This document shows, piece by piece, positions 5,899 to 8,369 of a stretch of 8,369 nucleotides of DNA. Position 1 is the first letter of the stretch; each line of letters opens with the position of its first letter. The stretch spans positions 1 through 8,369 of the forward strand of contig JAPJRA010000131.1 of assembly GCA_030824835.1 (NCBI GenBank), read 5' to 3'. The notes under the pieces were generated by a model. It searched no databases and was not told the DNA's origin. It worked only from the letters and a program-made list of their open reading frames with translations. Source of the stretch: Geminicoccaceae bacterium. Its GTDB lineage: Bacteria; Pseudomonadota; Alphaproteobacteria; Geminicoccales; Geminicoccaceae. The position numbers and the translations under genes were made by a program.

Positions 5899-6613
5899 CG
5901 GCGGCGCCCGTCACCTGCCGCAGCATCAACCCGGCCGCGGCCTGCTCGGCGGCCCGCTTGGTAGCGGCGGCAGCCGACAGGGCGGGTTGGTCGGCCAGCG
6001 TGACTTCGACCGTGAATGTCATGGCGTGTGGCGGTCCTGCGGTAGCGACGACAGAGTAGACGGGGCGTTCCAGACCTCGTGCCTGGGCCCATTCCTGCAA
6101 CGCCATCTTCGCATCGCGCGGCGCCGATTGCACGGACTCGATCAGCGGCTGCCAATGTCGCGCCACGAACGTCCGGGCCGCCTCCAGACCGCCGTCGAGA
6201 TAGATAGCCCCGATCAATGCCTCGCAACTGTCGGCGAGCAGAGCCGGCCGCATCGCACCACCCGACTCGACCTCGCTCGCCGCCACGAGCAGCCACCGCC
6301 CGAGAGTCAGCCGCGCCGCCACCTCGGCCAGGCTCTCCTTGCGCACCAGGGCGACATGCCGGTGCGTCAGGGCCCCTTCGGCGTCGCCTGGGAAGCGCTC
6401 GATCAGCAGATGCGCCACGACCAGACCCAGAACCCGATCGCCCAGGAACTCGAGCCGCTGATAGCTGCGTCGCCCGTCGCGCCGCCCGCCCCGTCCCGGA
6501 TGTACCGAGCTCGCGTGCGTCAGCGCCTCCTCGAGCAGAGCCGGGTCCTTGAATCCGTAGCCGAGCATCGATTCCACTTCGGCCCGGCGCTGGGCCGGCA
6601 GGCGCGGGCGCAT
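5891..6613 (-). CDS. rnc: Ribonuclease III
   Basis: RNase III cuts double-stranded RNA, maturing rRNA precursors and processing structured mRNAs. The 240-residue protein has the signature RLEFLGDRVLGL (53-64) with the metal-binding/catalytic Glu55 and Asp59, and the second pair Asp128 and Glu131 in DSCEALIGAIYLDGG. A double-stranded-RNA-binding domain covers about 168-234, from DAKMALQEWAQARG to the Ala-rich final helix. Arg follows the catalytic Asp, as I recall from alphaproteobacterial enzymes, where many others have Ala or Ser. The loop before the signature is Gly/Arg-rich (39-50) and slightly long. The ATG at 6611-6613 lies 3 bases after the lepB stop, with no strong ribosome binding site, and the gene's end overlaps era by 8 bases. 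All this indicates one lepB-rnc-era message. Confidence 0.97.
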   Translation of the reverse strand: MRPRLPAQRRAEVESMLGYGFKDPALLEEALTHASSVHPGRGGRRDGRRSYQRLEFLGDRVLGLVVAHLLIERFPGDAEGALTHRHVALVRKESLAEVAARLTLGRWLLVAASEVESGGAMRPALLADSCEALIGAIYLDGGLEAARTFVARHWQPLIESVQSAPRDAKMALQEWAQARGLERPVYSVVATAGPPHAMTFTVEVTLADQPALSAAAATKRAAEQAAAGLMLRQVTGAADG

Positions 6614-6616
6614 GCG

Positions 6617-7369
6617 TCAGTGAATGAGGTTGAACAGGCGCCCGTAACGAATGCCCCAGGGCCAAGTCCACGGCTGCCAGAAACTGGCTTGGCTGTTGAC
6701 CGAGAAGAACAGCACCTCGGCCCGGCCGATCAGATTCTCGACCGGAATGTAGCCGACATTCTCGACGCGGCTGTCCAGCGAGTTGTCGCGATTGTCGCCC
6801 ATGGCGAAAACGTGCCCGGGCGGTACCAAGTAGATGCCCGTGTTGTCGAGACTGCCGTTCGGCGTGAGATCGAGGATCAGATGCCGTCGGCCTTCCGGCA
6901 GCTGCTCCTGCAGCATCGGCACCGCCACCGTGCGGCCGTCGAAATCCTCGTCGAAGTCGCCCACACGTTCCAGTTGCACTGGCGTCCCGTTGATCTGCAG
7001 CACGCCATTCAGAACCTGGATACGGTCTCCCGGCAGCCCCACGACCCGCTTGATGTAGTCGGTCTTGTTGTCGCTGGGCAGCTTGAACACGACGACGTCA
7101 CCACGCTCGGGCAGTCGCTCGAAGATCCTCCCCGAGAACAGCGGCAGTCCGAGCGGCACGGAGTAGCGGCTGTAACCGTAGGCGAATTTCGACACGAACA
7201 GATAGTCGCCGACCAGCAGAGTCGGCTTCATTGATCCCGACGGGATGTTGAACGGCTCGAACAACAGCGTGCGCACCACCAGCGCAATCACAACGGCGTA
7301 CACCAGGGTCTTGAGGGTTTCCCTGATCCCGCCACTCTTCCGTTCCGGCATCACCAACGACTCGCGCAT
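6617..7369 (-). CDS. lepB: Signal peptidase I
   Basis: Signal peptidase I removes N-terminal signal peptides from exported proteins on the outer face of the inner membrane. From the chosen start the protein has 250 residues. One transmembrane helix lies at about 19-37, followed by PSGSMKPTLLVGD (43-55) with catalytic Ser46. DYIKRVVGLPGD (104-115) holds the general-base Lys107, and the conserved GDNRDNSLDSR is at 191-201. The C terminus ends in an aromatic stretch (WQPWTWPWG) and RLFNLIH. The ATG at 7367-7369 is preferred because a weak AGAGAG ribosome binding site lies 4-5 bases upstream and because the in-frame extension above it does not resemble the family; the ATG at 7349-7351 is the alternative. 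The 162-base gap to acpS may hold a promoter, but I see no convincing one. A 3-base gap leads to rnc. Confidence 0.96.
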   Translation of the reverse strand: MRESLVMPERKSGGIRETLKTLVYAVVIALVVRTLLFEPFNIPSGSMKPTLLVGDYLFVSKFAYGYSRYSVPLGLPLFSGRIFERLPERGDVVVFKLPSDNKTDYIKRVVGLPGDRIQVLNGVLQINGTPVQLERVGDFDEDFDGRTVAVPMLQEQLPEGRRHLILDLTPNGSLDNTGIYLVPPGHVFAMGDNRDNSLDSRVENVGYIPVENLIGRAEVLFFSVNSQASFWQPWTWPWGIRYGRLFNLIH

Positions 7370-7531
7370 ATTCTCTCTGTCCGATGGAAGCCCCGGGCCC
7401 GTCGACCGATGGCTTTGACGCCCTGTCCATCGCTGGGATGCCGTGAGACGGCCAGATTCAGTGGCCGCGAGCGCAGGGCAAGCTAGCGGAGGGGCACCGC
7501 AACGTAAAGGCAACGCTTGGCACCCATTGCG

Positions 7532-7933
7532 TCACCCAGTAGGCACGGCAGTGATGATCACGATGGCCTGTGCCAGGGGCGGCTCATCCGTGAGGCTGAC
7601 ATCGATTGCGGCGCGGGTGCCAGCCGGCGTCATCGCGATCAGCTGGGCGGCGGCCCCACCGGTCAGGGCCAGCGTCGGCTTGCCGCCCGGCAGATTGATC
7701 ACGCCGATATCGCGCCAGTAGACACCCGAGCCGAACCCGGTGCCCAGCGCCTTCGACAACGCTTCCTTGGCAGCATATCGCCGGGCATAGGAGTGGGCAC
7801 GATTGGCCCGCCGCTCCGATTTCGTCCGCTCCAGTGGGGTGAAGACGCGCTCGATGAAGCGGTCACCGAAGCGCTCGAGGGTGCGCTCGATACGACGAAT
7901 GTCGATCAAGTCACTGCCGATGCCGATGATCAT
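7532..7933 (-). CDS. acpS: Holo-[acyl-carrier-protein] synthase
   Basis: AcpS transfers 4'-phosphopantetheine from coenzyme A to the serine of acyl carrier protein, activating it for fatty-acid synthesis. The 133-residue protein starts [17 protein letters not shown], with the magnesium-binding Asp8. The second family motif [15 protein letters not shown] (52-66) carries Glu57 and Lys61. The C-terminal half, with [15 protein letters not shown] and IDVSLTDE, closes the trimeric fold. The ATG at 7931-7933 is chosen because family members begin exactly there; a GGAGG lies 11 bases upstream, a slightly long spacing. The reading frame continues upstream for 32 codons without family similarity. It is separated by 92 bases from the comM-like gene and by 162 bases from lepB, so it may or may not share their transcript. 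Confidence 0.96.
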   Translation of the reverse strand: MIIGIGSDLIDIRRIERTLERFGDRFIERVFTPLERTKSERRANRAHSYARRYAAKEALSKALGTGFGSGVYWRDIGVINLPGGKPTLALTGGAAAQLIAMTPAGTRAAIDVSLTDEPPLAQAIVIITAVPTG

Positions 7934-8025
7934 GACGCCGCGAGCCTCCGCCGCGGGAAAAGTCGAAGCGGCTCCATCGCACGTTCCGGCATCGGCGTCG
8001 AGGCGCCGACGCACATGGCTGCGGT

Positions 8026-8369
8026 TCACGCGCGCGCACGTATCACCCGCCGAAAGGCTACCGCCTCGGCAATATGCGACTTGCGGATCGCCTCACTGCC
8101 GTCCAGGTCGGCGATCGATCGCCCAACCTTGAGGACGCGATGATAGCCGCGGGCACTGAGCTGCAGCTGCTGCGCGGCCCGTCGCAACAAGCCGCGCGCC
8201 GGCTCGTCGCAGAGTGCCGCGGCTTCCAGGAGCTCGCCGTCGGTCTCGCTGTTGGTGCGCAGCTCGGGCCGGCCCAGGCCGGCCAGACGATCGGCCTGCA
8301 GCACGCGGGCGGCGGCCACCCGGGCGGCCACCTCGGCCGAGCCCTCGCGTGGCGCCGGCAGTGTCATGT
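8026..8369 (-). CDS. comM: ComM/YifB-type Mg-chelatase-like AAA+ ATPase, C-terminal part
   Basis: This is the C-terminal piece of a YifB/ComM family AAA+ protein, a hexameric helicase that promotes branch migration during recombination and natural transformation in some bacteria. The window edge removes the rest, including Walker A and B. About 114 codons remain, with [19 protein letters not shown] near the start. The family's hallmark end is [20 protein letters not shown], then [18 protein letters not shown], the C-terminal helical bundle of the Mg_chelatase_C region. The ATG at 8365-8367 falls inside the protein and is not a start. The stop lies 92 bases before acpS on the same strand. The family call is secure; the symbol follows family usage. 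Confidence 0.9.
   Translation of the reverse strand, partial: MTLPAPREGSAEVAARVAAARVLQADRLAGLGRPELRTNSETDGELLEAAALCDEPARGLLRRAAQQLQLSARGYHRVLKVGRSIADLDGSEAIRKSHIAEAVAFRRVIRARA

Noticed and set aside
5744..7234. A plus-strand open frame of about 500 codons opposite era, rnc and lepB
   Set aside because: It is antisense to three unmistakable housekeeping genes and has biased Arg/His/Gln composition.
7934..8029. N-terminal extension of acpS
   Set aside because: AcpS proteins begin at the MIIGIGSDL segment; the extra 32 codons show no similarity.
1..8369. CRISPR arrays, tRNA or rRNA genes, insertion sequences, phage integrase
   Set aside because: No regularly spaced repeats, cloverleaf-like segments, transposase motifs or terminal inverted repeats were seen on either strand by reading.

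Overview
The window is high-GC bacterial chromosome. Gene content and motif style suggest an alphaproteobacterium, perhaps Rhodospirillales-like: a minus-strand acpS-lepB-rnc-era cluster, an RNase III signature with Arg after the catalytic Asp, and a cobalamin-riboswitch/cobW locus of alphaproteobacterial type. The taxonomic call is inference from gene style only.

Left part (1-1575, plus strand): the 3' end of a major facilitator transporter runs into a membrane-anchored CHASE3 / class III adenylyl cyclase gene through a 4-base GTGA overlap. A perfect 9-bp hairpin at 1581-1604 separates it from the convergent B12 locus.

B12 locus (1620-3178, minus strand): a cobalamin riboswitch is followed by a 97-residue protein I do not recognise. 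That gene is joined by an ATGA overlap to cobW, a G3E-family GTPase/metallochaperone. All signals (riboswitch, strong Shine-Dalgarno, overlap) point to a two-gene B12-repressed transcript.

Accessory stretch (about 3181-4970, plus strand): visibly lower GC. It holds an unrecognised gene of about 339 codons whose stop overlaps (TTGA) the start of a hicA toxin gene. hicA has an in-frame amber codon at codon 37, after which the HicA reading frame resumes perfectly to its natural end. An intact hicB antitoxin/regulator follows. This looks like a HicAB toxin-antitoxin module with a broken toxin and a retained antitoxin.

Right part (4990-8369, minus strand): a housekeeping cluster, transcribed comM/yifB (3' part only, cut by the window edge), acpS, lepB, rnc, era. 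rnc/era overlap and lepB/rnc are 3 bases apart, so these are tightly coupled. The products cover lipid carrier-protein activation, secretion-signal removal, rRNA/dsRNA processing and 30S assembly.

The points most worth a second look are the amber-interrupted hicA with intact hicB, the unknown gene translationally linked to hicA, and the unknown small protein between the B12 riboswitch and cobW. I see no CRISPR array, tRNA, rRNA or insertion sequence.
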